Assembly: GCA_016866335.1 (NCBI GenBank)
Contig: VGMT01000001.1
Coordinates: 1-64,000, forward strand
Direction: 5' to 3'
Origin: Bacteroidota bacterium
GTDB lineage: Bacteria > Bacteroidota > Bacteroidia > CAIKAF01
DNA: 64,000 bases
The notes under the pieces are model-generated. The model saw only the letters and a program-made list of their open reading frames with translations, was not told the origin of the DNA and ran no database searches. Of this stretch, positions 27,701 through 37,305 are shown piece after piece (position 1 is the first letter of the stretch; each line of letters begins with the position of its first letter). The translations under genes and the position numbers were made by a program.

Positions 27701-29236
27701 ATGAAATCGAATGCCATTTTTTGTCTTAGGCTTGCTTTATTGTCTTTGACGGTAGGGCTTAGTGGATTAGGTTTATGTCAACGGGTAGCAATTGGAGATA
27801 CTTCGTTGGGAATTGTTCCAACGGCAAGTTTTCAATTATTGGATACAAGTCGAGGTTTTATGATTAATCGATTAACAACGGCCCAAAGAAATGCAATTGC
27901 AAATCCTGCTACTGGATTGCAAATATTTAATGTTAACAATCGATGTTTGGAGATTTTTTTTCCTGGAACAGGATGGAAGAGTATTTCTTGTGAATGTACG
28001 GTAGCGCCGCTTGCTCCAGCAAGCATACAAGGCCCTGCTCAAGTTTGCCCAGGCGATACGGTTTTGTTTTCCATTCTTGCAGTATCGGGAGCCACTCAAT
28101 ACCAATGGTCAATTCCAAGTGGCAGTATTGTTGTTTCAGGAGCTGGCACGGATAGTATCCGTGTTAAATTGGGGCAAAACTCTGGGATTGTGTCTGTAAT
28201 AGCTCAAAATGGTTGTGGAAATTCAGCGTTAACCAGCCGTTCAATAACCGTAGCATTTCCCGATAGCACTTTTACGGTAAACCCACAAAGTCCATCCATT
28301 AATAGTCAGGCGCTATTTACAGCATTGCAGATAGGAGCGAGTTATTCTTGGACTTTTTCAAGCGGGACGCCGGCAACTTCAACCCAAGCCAGTCAAGGTG
28401 TTACTTGGTCTCAGGCAGGAAATTACAATGTAGGATTAACGGTAACTCTTTACCCAGGTTGTTTTTCATCTTCAAGCCAAAATATAACCGTGAATGCCTG
28501 TCCGCCACCGCTTCAAAGTTCGGTGTCATTTTCCTACACCGGCTCGGTTCAAAGCTGGACCGTGCCAGCCTGCGCCACTTCGATTCGTATTCAGGCTGCA
28601 GGAGGTCAAGGAGGGAATTCTCAGGGAGGTAGTCCGGGGCAAGGAGGTTTAGGTGCAAGAATGCAGGGTGATTTTCAGGTGAATCCAGGCACTGTTTTAA
28701 CCATAATCGTTGGAAAACAAGGAAATACAAATGGAGCTTCGGGTGGGGGCGGAGGAGGGTCGGGAGTTCTTGTTCAAGGAAGTCCATGGATTATTGCCGG
28801 AGGCGGTGGTGGTATTAATAATGCCCAGAATTATGGGGGCTTGGCTGGAACCACATCAACGTCTGGTTCTACGGGTGAATATGGAGGAGGAGCAGGGGGA
28901 AGCAATGGAGGAGATGGGGGTGGGACTGTTTATTCAGGCAGTAATTTCGCTTATGGAGGAAAAGGTTTAAATGCTGGGGCAAACGGATCAACCGGAACCA
29001 ATGGAGTTTCAAATTTGACTACTACAACCCAGGGAGTTTATGGTTTGGGTGGAGGTGGAGGGTCGGTAGGTGGAGGGTACTGCAATTGTGGTGGGGGAGG
29101 TGGAGGCTACTCTGGTGGCGGTGCTGGAGGAGTAAATGGGTCAGGCGGAGGAGGAGGAAGTTACAATAACGGCAGCAACCAGATCAACCAAGGTGGTATT
29201 CAGAGTGGAAATGGGCAGGTGGTCATTTTGTATTAG
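27701..29236 (+). CDS. Secreted PKD plus glycine-rich-domain protein
   Basis: 511 aa from ATG 27701, chosen because it yields a signal peptide ending GLGLCQ; the track ATG at 27614 would bury it. Residues about 25-105 hold the LTTAQRNAIANPATGLQIFN module common in Bacteroidota secreted proteins. Next comes an Ig/PKD-like pair (about 115-300; CPGDTVLFSILAVSGATQYQW, FTALQIGASYSWTFSSGTPA). The last 210 residues are a glycine-rich domain with repeated GGGGG runs and a terminal GNGQVVILY, like the glycine-rich region of ALK-type receptors. No T9SS sorting tail is evident, unlike many secreted relatives. Role: surface or secreted, binding function unknown. Confidence 0.82.
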   Translation: MKSNAIFCLRLALLSLTVGLSGLGLCQRVAIGDTSLGIVPTASFQLLDTSRGFMINRLTTAQRNAIANPATGLQIFNVNNRCLEIFFPGTGWKSISCECTVAPLAPASIQGPAQVCPGDTVLFSILAVSGATQYQWSIPSGSIVVSGAGTDSIRVKLGQNSGIVSVIAQNGCGNSALTSRSITVAFPDSTFTVNPQSPSINSQALFTALQIGASYSWTFSSGTPATSTQASQGVTWSQAGNYNVGLTVTLYPGCFSSSSQNITVNACPPPLQSSVSFSYTGSVQSWTVPACATSIRIQAAGGQGGNSQGGSPGQGGLGARMQGDFQVNPGTVLTIIVGKQGNTNGASGGGGGGSGVLVQGSPWIIAGGGGGINNAQNYGGLAGTTSTSGSTGEYGGGAGGSNGGDGGGTVYSGSNFAYGGKGLNAGANGSTGTNGVSNLTTTTQGVYGLGGGGGSVGGGYCNCGGGGGGYSGGGAGGVNGSGGGGGSYNNGSNQINQGGIQSGNGQVVILY

Positions 29237-29288
29237 TAGGCATAAACAGAAGAATATGGATTAGGATTAATTTTCCTTTATGCGGCTT

Positions 29289-29431
29289 GCGGGCGGGATT
29301 GAACTAGGTAGCTGACCCTATGGAAAGCCTAGGGCCCGCGTGCTGTGCAGGCGACTTTAGGAGCCCGCGCAAAGCCGCTGGGCCCTTGGCTTTTTGAGGG
29401 GCACTACCTGTGAAAGCCCGAGAGCCCGCCC
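29289..29431 (-). repeat. Dispersed covarying hairpin repeat, copy D
   Basis: Lies between convergent genes. In its own direction: T6, GGGCGGG outer stem, CGGGCTTTCAC, AGGTAGT, third-stem arms CCCCTCAAAAAGCCAAGGGCCC-like and GGGCCCTAGGCTTTCCATAG-like, and TTCAATCCCGCCCGC at the 3' end. Apical stem GCGCGGGC/GCCTGCAC has one mismatch. No separate terminator is seen for either flanking gene, so the element may serve as one. Confidence 0.9.
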
Positions 29432-29515
29432 AAAAAATCGGTACAAGGTTAAAAAGGAACAGCGTCAGCGGCCAATTAGGAGGCCAATTAAGCTGAGAAA
29501 GCAGGAAATAATGCC

Positions 29516-30247
29516 TTAAAAATTAGGTTTAAGGGTGTACTTGCTGTAGAAATCGTTAATGATTTTCACTGCCTCATCGGCGGTGTCTGCCACATGGAAT
29601 AAATCCAAATCTTGAGGACTAATGTTGCCTTCGGCCTCAAGCAGCGATTTTTTAATCCAGTCAATTAAGCCAGCCCAGTAATCGGAACCCATTAGAACGA
29701 TGGGGAATTTGCCGATTTTGTACGTTTGAATGAGGGTTAGGGATTCAAACAATTCGTCTAGGGTGCCGAACCCACCGGGCAGCACAATAAAACCTTGCGA
29801 ATATTTAACAAACATAACCTTACGAACGAAGAAATAATCAAAGTTCAAATTTTTATCGGAATCGATGTAAGGATTAGGTTCTTGTTCAAATGGAAGTTCA
29901 ATATTAAGTCCAACGGATTTTCCGCCGCCTTCTTTGGCGCCTTTGTTTGCGGCTTCCATAATTCCAGGGCCACCGCCCGAAATAATGCCATAACCTTGTT
30001 TGGTCAACTTTAAAGCCACTTCGGTAGCCAAAGGGTAGTATTTGTTGTTGGGTTTGGTTCGAGCCGATCCAAAAATGGATACACAGGGACCGATTTTGCT
30101 CATTTTTTCAAAACCTTCTACAAATTCAGCCATAATTTTAAAAAGGGCCCAGGAATCGTTGGTTCTGATTTCTGTCCAGTCCTTTTCTTTGAATGCATTT
30201 TTGATTTTTTCTTCGCCGCTGCGTGCGTACTCTTCATTTTCAGTCAT
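29516..30247 (-). CDS. LOG-family (TIGR00730) nucleotide 5'-monophosphate hydrolase-like protein
   Basis: 243 aa, cytosolic Rossmann fold. The hallmark PGGFGTLDELFE is present, as is GGGPGIMEAANKGA and the Arg-bearing FGSARTKPNNKYY. Family members remove the base from nucleoside monophosphates (cytokinin activation in LOG; AMP or pyrimidine nucleotides in bacterial relatives). An N-terminal extension of about 50 residues precedes the core. It follows uvrA by 23 bp and ends a long minus-strand block. Confidence 0.9.
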   Translation of the reverse strand: MTENEEYARSGEEKIKNAFKEKDWTEIRTNDSWALFKIMAEFVEGFEKMSKIGPCVSIFGSARTKPNNKYYPLATEVALKLTKQGYGIISGGGPGIMEAANKGAKEGGGKSVGLNIELPFEQEPNPYIDSDKNLNFDYFFVRKVMFVKYSQGFIVLPGGFGTLDELFESLTLIQTYKIGKFPIVLMGSDYWAGLIDWIKKSLLEAEGNISPQDLDLFHVADTADEAVKIINDFYSKYTLKPNF

Positions 30248-30270
30248 AATCTGCTATTAGGGGTGAAAGA

Positions 30271-33090
30271 TCATAATTCTTTTGCTAAAAAACGAGCCGT
30301 TTGGTTGTTGTGTAAGGAAACCAATGCTTCTGGCAAACCTTGAAAAAGCACTTGGCCTCCCTGGTCTCCGCCTTCTGGTCCTAAATCAATAAGGTAATCG
30401 GCCGATTTAATAACATCCATATTGTGTTCAATGACCAAAACGGTGTTTCCTTTATCTACCAATTTGTTTAGGACATTTAGCAAAAGGCGGACATCTTCAA
30501 AATGCAATCCCGTGGTTGGTTCATCTAGGATGTAGAGGGTGTTTCCGGTTCCGGGCCGTTGCAGTTCGGAGGCCAGTTTAACCCGTTGAGCTTCGCCGCC
30601 CGACAGTGTTGTAGAGCGTTGTCCTAGGGTTAGGTAACCCAGTCCAATTTCGTTTAAAACTGAGATTTTTTTAAAGATGGCGGGGATGTGTTCGAAGAAT
30701 TCAACGGCCTTTTCAAGGGTTAGATCAAGTACATCTGAAATTGAAGCACCCTTGTACCTTACCTCAAGGGTTTCGGAGTTGTAACGTTTGCCTTGACATG
30801 TTGGGCACATAACCTCAACGTTGGGTAAAAAGTTCATTTCAATGACTTCAACACCGCCTCCACCGCAGGTTTCGCAGCGCCCCCCTTTCACATTAAACGA
30901 AAATCGGCCTGGGGAATAACCTCGTATTTTAGATTCGGGAAGTTGGGCAAAGAGTTGTCGAATGTCGTTAAAAACGCCGGTGTAGGTTGCAGGATTGCTG
31001 CGAGGGGTTCTACCGATTGGCGATTGGTCAACTCGAATGACTTTGTCAAGGTGATTTACTCCCTTAATTGAATCAAAAGGGAGATGAGATAATTCGGCTC
31101 TATTGAGGGTGTTGGCCAAATAGGGGTACAGGGTTTCATTAATAAGGGAGGATTTACCGCTTCCAGAAACGCCGGTAACACAAATAAAGCAACCCAAGGG
31201 AAAGCGTGCATTGGCTGATTTTAAGTTATGACCGGAGGCCCCAAAAATTTCAAGGCAATTTCCATTTCCTGTCTTTCTAATCTCGGGGACGGCAAGGTTT
31301 TTTTTGCCTGACAAGAATTGGGCAGTAATGGAATTTAGTTGCATTATTTCTTGGGGACTACCTGAAGCCACAATTTGCCCCCCATGAATGCCGGCACCTG
31401 GTCCAACATCTAGAATGAAATCAGATTCAAGCATGATGTCTTTATCGTGCTCAACCACCAAAATAGAATTACCTGTATCTCGAAGGGTTTTCAGTGCTTG
31501 AATCAAGCGGTGGTTGTCGCGTTGATGCAGTCCAATTGAAGGTTCATCAAGGATATACAATACCCCGACCAGCTTAGAACCGATTTGAGTAGCGAGGCGA
31601 ATGCGTTGAGCTTCGCCGCCGGAAAGGCTTCGTGCGCTGCGGTTCAGTGTTAAATAACCCAGTCCCACGTCAAGTAAAAATGAAATTCGGTGTTGAAGTT
31701 CCTTTAAAACCTCATTGGCAATGGCGGTTTGTTTGGAATTTAGCGAAGCTGGCAACTCTTTAATGAAATGCTGTAGGTCTAGAATGCTTTTTTGACCTAA
31801 TTCAACGATGGAAGCTCCGTTCAAAATAAAGTAATGAACATCGGGTTTAAGCCTACTTCCATTGCAATCTGGACAATCTTGGAATTCCATGAATCCCTTT
31901 GCCCAGCGGTTTAGTCGGCTGCTGTGTTCGTTTTCAGCTTGTTCAATAATAAAAGAAGCGATTCCATCGAATCGGAAGCTGCCACTGATTCCAGAAATGG
32001 GGCTTTTAAACTTAAGTGGCTCAGGATGTCCGTTAAGGAGGGTTGAAATAACTTCATTTGAAAGGTCTGAAATTGGGCTATCCAACGTAAAACCTAAGGC
32101 CCAACTCAATTGCTCAAGTTGTTTGAACATCCAACCATTTTTCTGGGTTCCAAGGGGAGCAATTCCCCCTTTTTTGATAGATAATAGGGGATCAGGGAAG
32201 ATTTTTTCTTGGGCAACCACGTTTACTTGGCCAATACCGTTGCATTTAGCACAAGCACCGTATGGGCTATTAAATGAGAATAGATTGGGCGCTGGCTCAT
32301 CGAATGAAATTCCGGAGGTGGGGCACATTAAATTTTTAGAGAAGAAAATGGGGGATTCTTGGTCTTTTTCAATGACCAAGGCGCTACCTTTCCCAAGTTT
32401 AAGGGCTGTTTCAAGGGAGCGTTCCAATCGCTTCATTTTAAGTGGATCAACATCGAGGGCATCAATGGCAATTTCAATATCGTGAACCTTGTAGCGATCT
32501 AATTTAAGGCCGTGCGTAATTTCACGGAATTGACCGTCAATTCTAACTTTTAAAAATCCCAGTTTGGCACAGCGTTCAAAAAGTTCACGGTAATGCCCTT
32601 TTCTACCTTTAACAAGGGGAGCCAGCAATTGAATTGATTTACCTTGAAATCGGTCTAAAATAGCCTCTTGCATTTGCTTTTGGCTGTAGCGAACCATGGG
32701 CTCTCCTGTAACGGGCGAAATGGCTGTAGCAGCCCTGGCGTATACTACGCGTAGGAAATCATAAATTTCAGTAATGGTACCCACGGTTGACCTTGGGTTT
32801 TTATTCGTTGTTTTTTGTTCAATGGCAACAACGGGGCTTAAGCCGGTAATTCGGTCAACATCAGGCCGTTCCAGGTTGCCTAAAAATTGCCGAACGTAAG
32901 AAGAGAAACTTTCAAGGTAGCGTCGTTGGCCTTCGGCATAAATGGTATCAAAGGCGAGTGACGATTTACCTGAGCCGGAGAGGCCAGTAATAACAACCAG
33001 AGAATTTCGAGGAAATTCAACATCTATGTTTTTTAGATTGTGCTCACGGGCTCCTTCAACCTTTAGGGTTGGCTTAAAGTTGTTCATCAT
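30271..33090 (-). CDS. uvrA: Excinuclease ABC subunit A
   Basis: 939 aa. Damage-recognition ATPase of nucleotide excision repair. Two ABC modules: Walker [15 protein letters not shown] and [14 protein letters not shown]; signatures [12 protein letters not shown] and [12 protein letters not shown]; Walker [13 protein letters not shown] and [12 protein letters not shown]. The C-terminal zinc finger is complete (CETCGGGG...CPTC), but the first one reads CPTSGIS...CAKC, with the second Cys replaced. A WVD insert ([11 protein letters not shown] region) is present. 48 bp follow the WecA-like gene. Confidence 0.97.
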   Translation of the reverse strand: MMNNFKPTLKVEGAREHNLKNIDVEFPRNSLVVITGLSGSGKSSLAFDTIYAEGQRRYLESFSSYVRQFLGNLERPDVDRITGLSPVVAIEQKTTNKNPRSTVGTITEIYDFLRVVYARAATAISPVTGEPMVRYSQKQMQEAILDRFQGKSIQLLAPLVKGRKGHYRELFERCAKLGFLKVRIDGQFREITHGLKLDRYKVHDIEIAIDALDVDPLKMKRLERSLETALKLGKGSALVIEKDQESPIFFSKNLMCPTSGISFDEPAPNLFSFNSPYGACAKCNGIGQVNVVAQEKIFPDPLLSIKKGGIAPLGTQKNGWMFKQLEQLSWALGFTLDSPISDLSNEVISTLLNGHPEPLKFKSPISGISGSFRFDGIASFIIEQAENEHSSRLNRWAKGFMEFQDCPDCNGSRLKPDVHYFILNGASIVELGQKSILDLQHFIKELPASLNSKQTAIANEVLKELQHRISFLLDVGLGYLTLNRSARSLSGGEAQRIRLATQIGSKLVGVLYILDEPSIGLHQRDNHRLIQALKTLRDTGNSILVVEHDKDIMLESDFILDVGPGAGIHGGQIVASGSPQEIMQLNSITAQFLSGKKNLAVPEIRKTGNGNCLEIFGASGHNLKSANARFPLGCFICVTGVSGSGKSSLINETLYPYLANTLNRAELSHLPFDSIKGVNHLDKVIRVDQSPIGRTPRSNPATYTGVFNDIRQLFAQLPESKIRGYSPGRFSFNVKGGRCETCGGGGVEVIEMNFLPNVEVMCPTCQGKRYNSETLEVRYKGASISDVLDLTLEKAVEFFEHIPAIFKKISVLNEIGLGYLTLGQRSTTLSGGEAQRVKLASELQRPGTGNTLYILDEPTTGLHFEDVRLLLNVLNKLVDKGNTVLVIEHNMDVIKSADYLIDLGPEGGDQGGQVLFQGLPEALVSLHNNQTARFLAKEL

Positions 33091-33138
33091 TACATAACCT
33101 GATATACACCAAAATGTTCAAGACCTTTCAAGGTACTT

Positions 33139-34230
33139 TCAAGTTGACCTGGTTGCGGTTTTTTTTTCCCTTCTAGTTAAGCTGTAAATAATAGAGCTAA
33201 GGCTTAAAAGTAAGGCAGCAATTCCGAGGAAATAGGTCAAATTTAACCAGCTGAAAGAATAAAGAACAACAATTCCGGTAAAAGAGCAGACCAAAGAAAT
33301 AAAAGAAAAAATAGCGGCTGTTTGGCGCTCAGAAAATCCAAAGTAGACCATATGATGGGTTGTATGGTCGCGCCCACCTACAAAGGGAGATTTGCCCGAT
33401 AATATCCTGTTTATAGTAACCGTAGCTGTATCGGTAATTGGAATAAAAAAGAAAAGGTAAATAAGGAGGAAAGCCCAGTGAGCATTGCCCAAGAAAAACC
33501 CCGAATTTAATGGACTGGCATTTCCATTCCAAACAATAGGAATGCTAAGGCCGCCAATAAAAACGCCAAGAAACATACTTCCCGTATCGCCCATAAACAT
33601 TTTGGATGGAGACCAGTTGTAGAACAAAAAGGCAAGAAGAGCCGCTCCAATGCCTGCTATTAAAGGGAAGTATAAAGCATTGCTTCCGGGGATGGAACGC
33701 ACGGTCATTAAACCGGCTAATCCCAGCAAAATTATAAAGGAAACGGAACCCGTAATTCCATCCATGTTATCGAGCATATTTAAGGAATTCATAATTCCAA
33801 CGATCCAAAGAATGGTGAGTGCGGAATCAAGTAAGACGTTGTTAAAGAGATGAATTTGCAAGCCTGAGGTGGTAAGAATAATTCCACAAAGAAATTGACC
33901 TAAAAACTTAAGCCAAGGTTTGGTATTGTAAGCATCATCGGCCAGTCCAATTAAAAACCCCAAGGTTACCGAACCGGTTAGGCCCAAAACTTCGGGCTTA
34001 ACGATATCGTTGGGATACATAACCATAGAAAAAACCAAAGAAGTTAAGAAAACGATGAAAAAGCCTATTCCACCAACAGAAGGTTTAACGGTGGTCGACC
34101 ATCGAATTAAATTGCCTTGATTTCGGTTGCCAAGGTTTGAAGAAAACTTAAGAAGTAATGCATATAATAACAGAGCAAGGCTTCCGCTAAAAACGACAAA
34201 CAGGCTGTAAACAACTTCAGGTTGAAACAC
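33139..34230 (-). CDS. WecA/MraY-family undecaprenyl-phosphate sugar-1-phosphate transferase
   Basis: 363 aa, about eleven transmembrane helices. The signature cytoplasmic loops are GLADDAYNTKPWLKFLGQ, NMLDNMDGITG, MFMGDTGSMFLG and GGRDHTTHHMVYFG, as in WecA/TagO/Rfe enzymes, which attach GlcNAc-1-P (or a related sugar) to undecaprenyl phosphate. This is the initiating step for a lipid-linked glycan, consistent with the polysaccharide genes upstream. It is the last glycan gene of the block, 9 bp after rfbC. Confidence 0.93.
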   Translation of the reverse strand: MFQPEVVYSLFVVFSGSLALLLYALLLKFSSNLGNRNQGNLIRWSTTVKPSVGGIGFFIVFLTSLVFSMVMYPNDIVKPEVLGLTGSVTLGFLIGLADDAYNTKPWLKFLGQFLCGIILTTSGLQIHLFNNVLLDSALTILWIVGIMNSLNMLDNMDGITGSVSFIILLGLAGLMTVRSIPGSNALYFPLIAGIGAALLAFLFYNWSPSKMFMGDTGSMFLGVFIGGLSIPIVWNGNASPLNSGFFLGNAHWAFLLIYLFFFIPITDTATVTINRILSGKSPFVGGRDHTTHHMVYFGFSERQTAAIFSFISLVCSFTGIVVLYSFSWLNLTYFLGIAALLLSLSSIIYSLTRREKKTATRST

Positions 34231-34239
34231 GGGCCAAAG

Positions 34240-34785
34240 TTAAATGAAAGGAGAAATAAAATTCATGAAAAATGGTGCAATTTTATCTTTTTCGGACAAA
34301 ATAGGTTGCTCAATCCCCCAAGCGATATTAAACTGAGGGTCGTTCCAACGCAATCCATCTTCGGCATCTTTGCAGTAAAAATTAGAACATTTGTAAGAAA
34401 AAAGGGTAGGGGTTTCAAGCGCTAAGAATCCGTGTGCAAATCCTTCTGGAATAAACAGCAATTCCTTTTTTTTATCGTCAAGGGTAAAGACCCTGTGCTG
34501 TCCGAATGTAGGTGAGGAAGTGCGTAAATCAACCACCACATCTAACGCAGCGCCACGAATTACCCGGACAAGTTTAGCTTGGGCATGGGGAGGTTTTTGA
34601 AAATGTAAGCCACGCAGAACGCCTTTTTCAGATTGGGATTCGTTGTCTTGTACAAAGTGAACAGGTACACCAAGGTTTTCAAAAACGGAAGTGTTAAAAC
34701 TTTCCATAAAATATCCCCTGTCGTCTTGAAAAATTCGAGGTTTGAGCAGGATAAGGCCCTCAATTCCTGTTTCAATTTTTTCCAT
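34240..34785 (-). CDS. rfbC: dTDP-4-dehydrorhamnose 3,5-epimerase
   Basis: 181 aa, cupin fold. Conserved text includes DDRGYFMESFN, FVQDNESQSEKGVLRGLHFQ with the catalytic His, KLVRVIRGAALDVVVDLR with the paired Asp, and IPEGFAHGFLAL. It makes dTDP-4-keto-L-rhamnose. rfbA, rfbB and rfbD are not in the window, so either the rest of the pathway is elsewhere or the enzyme serves a related sugar. Spacing of 15 bp and 9 bp to its neighbours indicates an operon. Confidence 0.93.
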   Translation of the reverse strand: MEKIETGIEGLILLKPRIFQDDRGYFMESFNTSVFENLGVPVHFVQDNESQSEKGVLRGLHFQKPPHAQAKLVRVIRGAALDVVVDLRTSSPTFGQHRVFTLDDKKKELLFIPEGFAHGFLALETPTLFSYKCSNFYCKDAEDGLRWNDPQFNIAWGIEQPILSEKDKIAPFFMNFISPFI

Positions 34786-34800
34786 TCCGCAAAACCTCCA

Positions 34801-37302
34801 TTAATCGTTTCTGTGTCTGCGTTTTTTTGATGGGAAGAGTCGTCTGCTTAAACCCGCCCAACTCATCGGATTGTTTCGAGCCCTTCGTTTGCGGATTTCC
34901 TCCTCGTTATCGTCGCTGGTATAGCCATATCCATACCCATATCCATATCCATATCCGTACCCATAACCGTACCCATATCCATAGGCATAACCGTATCCAT
35001 AACCGTACCCGTACCCACTGCCTTTTTTACGGAAGGGAGGTAAGCCGTTTATCACATAGCTTATTTTTTGAATTTGGTTGGTATCGTGAAGACGTTCGAG
35101 GTTATTGATAAAGAACTTTCTTGAATACGAGGCCCTGAACACATAGATAGGATAATCGGCTCTTCGCAGTACAAAAACGCCGTCGGTAACAATACCAACG
35201 GGAGGGTTATCAACAACGATGTAATCGTAGGTTTTTTGAAGTTCATCCAGCATTTCATCCATCCGATGTCCCATAATCAATTCAGATGGGTTTGGAGGAA
35301 TAGGGCCGGCTGTGATGTAATCCAGGTTATCGATTTCAGAGGTTTGAACGCAATCTTCAAAAGTGTCTCGTCCAATTAAAATGGTGCTAAGTCCCTTTTT
35401 ATTAGGAGAATTGAATCCGAGGTGGATTTTAGGCTTTCGCATATCGCCGTCAATAACCACGACTTTTTTACCTGCCAAAGCTAGAATTCCCGCAATATTT
35501 AAGGCAATAAACGTTTTTCCCTCGCCTGAAATGGTACTGGTAACCGCTATTAATTTGCTTCCGGGGTCCGAATTGATAAAATCGAGGTTGGCCCGAATAT
35601 TTCGAAAGGCTTCGGCAATAGTGGATTTGGGTTTTTTATCTACAATCAACTGAGAAATAGGAAGGCCAATTTTATATTGAAAAACAATTCCAAGGAAAGG
35701 CACGGAGGTATGTTTGCCAACATCGGCAATGGATAAAATTTGATTAAAGAGCAAATACCGAACAACCACAATTAAAAAACTGATAACGAACCAACCCACA
35801 AAGCTGCCGCCAACCACCAATTTTTTGTTTGGAGAAACGGGAGTGTCGTTAGGACGGCTGTAGCGTAAAAGACGGTAATCGGGGGCGTAGCCTTCTCTAG
35901 CCAAAGAAAATTCAGCTTTTTGTTGAATAAGTTCGTCGTAATATTTCTCATTCACCTCGTAAACCCGTTCGAGCCTAGCCAATTCAATTTGATCGGCAAT
36001 GCTTTTTTCGATGAATAATTTGCTTTCAAGGTCTTTGATGCGTTGTTGGGCCTCCTTGACTTTAAAATCAAGACTTTCGACTTGGTATTCAACTGCCTTG
36101 GCCATTCTGCCGCGAATAACATCAATATGAAAATCAAGCCTTTTGATTTGATTGCTGGATTCTTGAAAATTATACTGCATTAACTCACGTTGCAGCAGCA
36201 TATTTTGAATTTGTTGCACCAATGAGGCGACTCCTGGGCTATTTTGTACCTGGCTGGCAAGAATAATGGATTCACCTACAGGGATATTTTTATCGAGAAT
36301 TTTTTGGTAAACGGTACGGGTAACTTGTAGGGTTATCAAAAGTTCTTGAACCTGCTTTTCCAGTTCAAGAAGTTTGCCGAAATCGCCGGCGGTACTGAGC
36401 TCGGATGTTGGCCCATCTAAGCCATACTTTTTTTGGTAGGATTTTAGACTTGAGTCGGCCTCTTCCAATTTGTCTTTAACCAAGCCAAGAGTTTCATCGA
36501 TGTAGGTTAGCATTTTGTTGGCGCTTTCCTGTTTTGAATCGATGTAAAAGCTTTCATAGGCCATGGCTACCGCATTTACCATATCAGAAGCTCTGAAGGA
36601 GTTTACGTCGGTGTAGGCAATTTTAATGGTTTTAGCTTCTTCATTTTCAATTTCGATTTCAAGTCCTGGAAGGTACTTTCCGTTTATGGATTCAGGATCA
36701 TTAACTATGAAATAATGAAAATGGTTGGTTTCGTAATAAAAATCTGGGGCACGCCAAACTACCGACAATTCAAAATACCCAAACTTTTTGGTGGTATTTA
36801 AAGGAATGGTTGAAGACTCCTTGGTTTCATCGATTTCAAAACGGACGGTGCAGGTTCTGTCTTCATTAAAGTCAACGTGAATAGGAACACCATAAGTTAA
36901 GGGGTTGACTTTGTCAACTTTAATAAAATAGGGTGCTTTGTTGTAGTTGTCGGACGACATTATGGCTCCTTTCCGATAATAGGTGATGGAAAGGGGCAAG
37001 GTGTCAATAACGCGCTGCAAGAAAACAGGAGATCGAAGCAACTCAAGTTCTCTGGCAAGGTTTAAATCGAAAAAATTTCCTTGGTTTAAATAATCCTTTT
37101 TTTCTTCATCGGCCTTGGTAAGCTGAATAACGCTAAAGGTCTCAAATGTTGGAGTTGTGTATCTTAAAAAAAGGAAAGCGGAAGCGGCGGCAATGACACC
37201 CAAAAGCAAAATAATCCACAAAGACCTTCTGAAAATCATGCCCAGCAATGCTGGGTCTAGGTCTTGATTAATTGCAGTTACGGGCCGACGCTCTTCGCTC
37301 AT
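34801..37302 (-). CDS. Wzc-type polysaccharide co-polymerase / tyrosine autokinase
   Basis: 833 aa. Wzz-type chain-length domain with transmembrane helices near residues 30 and 510, a periplasmic region with extended coiled coil (about 250-470), then a cytoplasmic BY-kinase: Walker A STISGEGKT, A' VVVIDGDMRKPKIH, Walker B YDYIVVDNPP. The C-terminal tyrosine cluster is remarkable: 16 Tyr alternating with Gly (one Ala) at about residues 763-794, followed by a basic tail (RKRRARNN...KKRRHRND). The cluster is autophosphorylated in trans in this family and controls oligomer state and chain length. It starts 3 bp after the Wza-like gene. Confidence 0.95.
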   Translation of the reverse strand: MSEERRPVTAINQDLDPALLGMIFRRSLWIILLLGVIAAASAFLFLRYTTPTFETFSVIQLTKADEEKKDYLNQGNFFDLNLARELELLRSPVFLQRVIDTLPLSITYYRKGAIMSSDNYNKAPYFIKVDKVNPLTYGVPIHVDFNEDRTCTVRFEIDETKESSTIPLNTTKKFGYFELSVVWRAPDFYYETNHFHYFIVNDPESINGKYLPGLEIEIENEEAKTIKIAYTDVNSFRASDMVNAVAMAYESFYIDSKQESANKMLTYIDETLGLVKDKLEEADSSLKSYQKKYGLDGPTSELSTAGDFGKLLELEKQVQELLITLQVTRTVYQKILDKNIPVGESIILASQVQNSPGVASLVQQIQNMLLQRELMQYNFQESSNQIKRLDFHIDVIRGRMAKAVEYQVESLDFKVKEAQQRIKDLESKLFIEKSIADQIELARLERVYEVNEKYYDELIQQKAEFSLAREGYAPDYRLLRYSRPNDTPVSPNKKLVVGGSFVGWFVISFLIVVVRYLLFNQILSIADVGKHTSVPFLGIVFQYKIGLPISQLIVDKKPKSTIAEAFRNIRANLDFINSDPGSKLIAVTSTISGEGKTFIALNIAGILALAGKKVVVIDGDMRKPKIHLGFNSPNKKGLSTILIGRDTFEDCVQTSEIDNLDYITAGPIPPNPSELIMGHRMDEMLDELQKTYDYIVVDNPPVGIVTDGVFVLRRADYPIYVFRASYSRKFFINNLERLHDTNQIQKISYVINGLPPFRKKGSGYGYGYGYGYAYGYGYGYGYGYGYGYGYGYGYTSDDNEEEIRKRRARNNPMSWAGLSRRLFPSKKRRHRND
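34921..35016 (-). repeat. In-frame Gly-Tyr codon repeat in Wzc tail
   Basis: 96 bp of alternating GGN and TAY codons (one GCC) encode (GY)16. The DNA is a degenerate 6-bp repeat (GGATAT / GGGTAC variants), prone to gain or loss of whole units without frameshift. Confidence 0.95.
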
Positions 37303-37305
37303 GAT

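Noticed and set aside
29289-29431. Repeat family as plain transcription terminators
   Set aside because: Although several copies lie at 3' ends, the T-run is on the 5' side of the element, copy E lies between divergent genes and copy B is antisense to its neighbours.
34921-35016. Possible CRISPR or satellite array
   Set aside because: The repeat is in frame inside a well-defined gene, with 6-bp units and no spacers.
34827-35108. Plus-strand ORF with His-Ile/Thr-His repeats
   Set aside because: It is the antisense shadow of the Gly-Tyr codon repeat in the Wzc-like gene.
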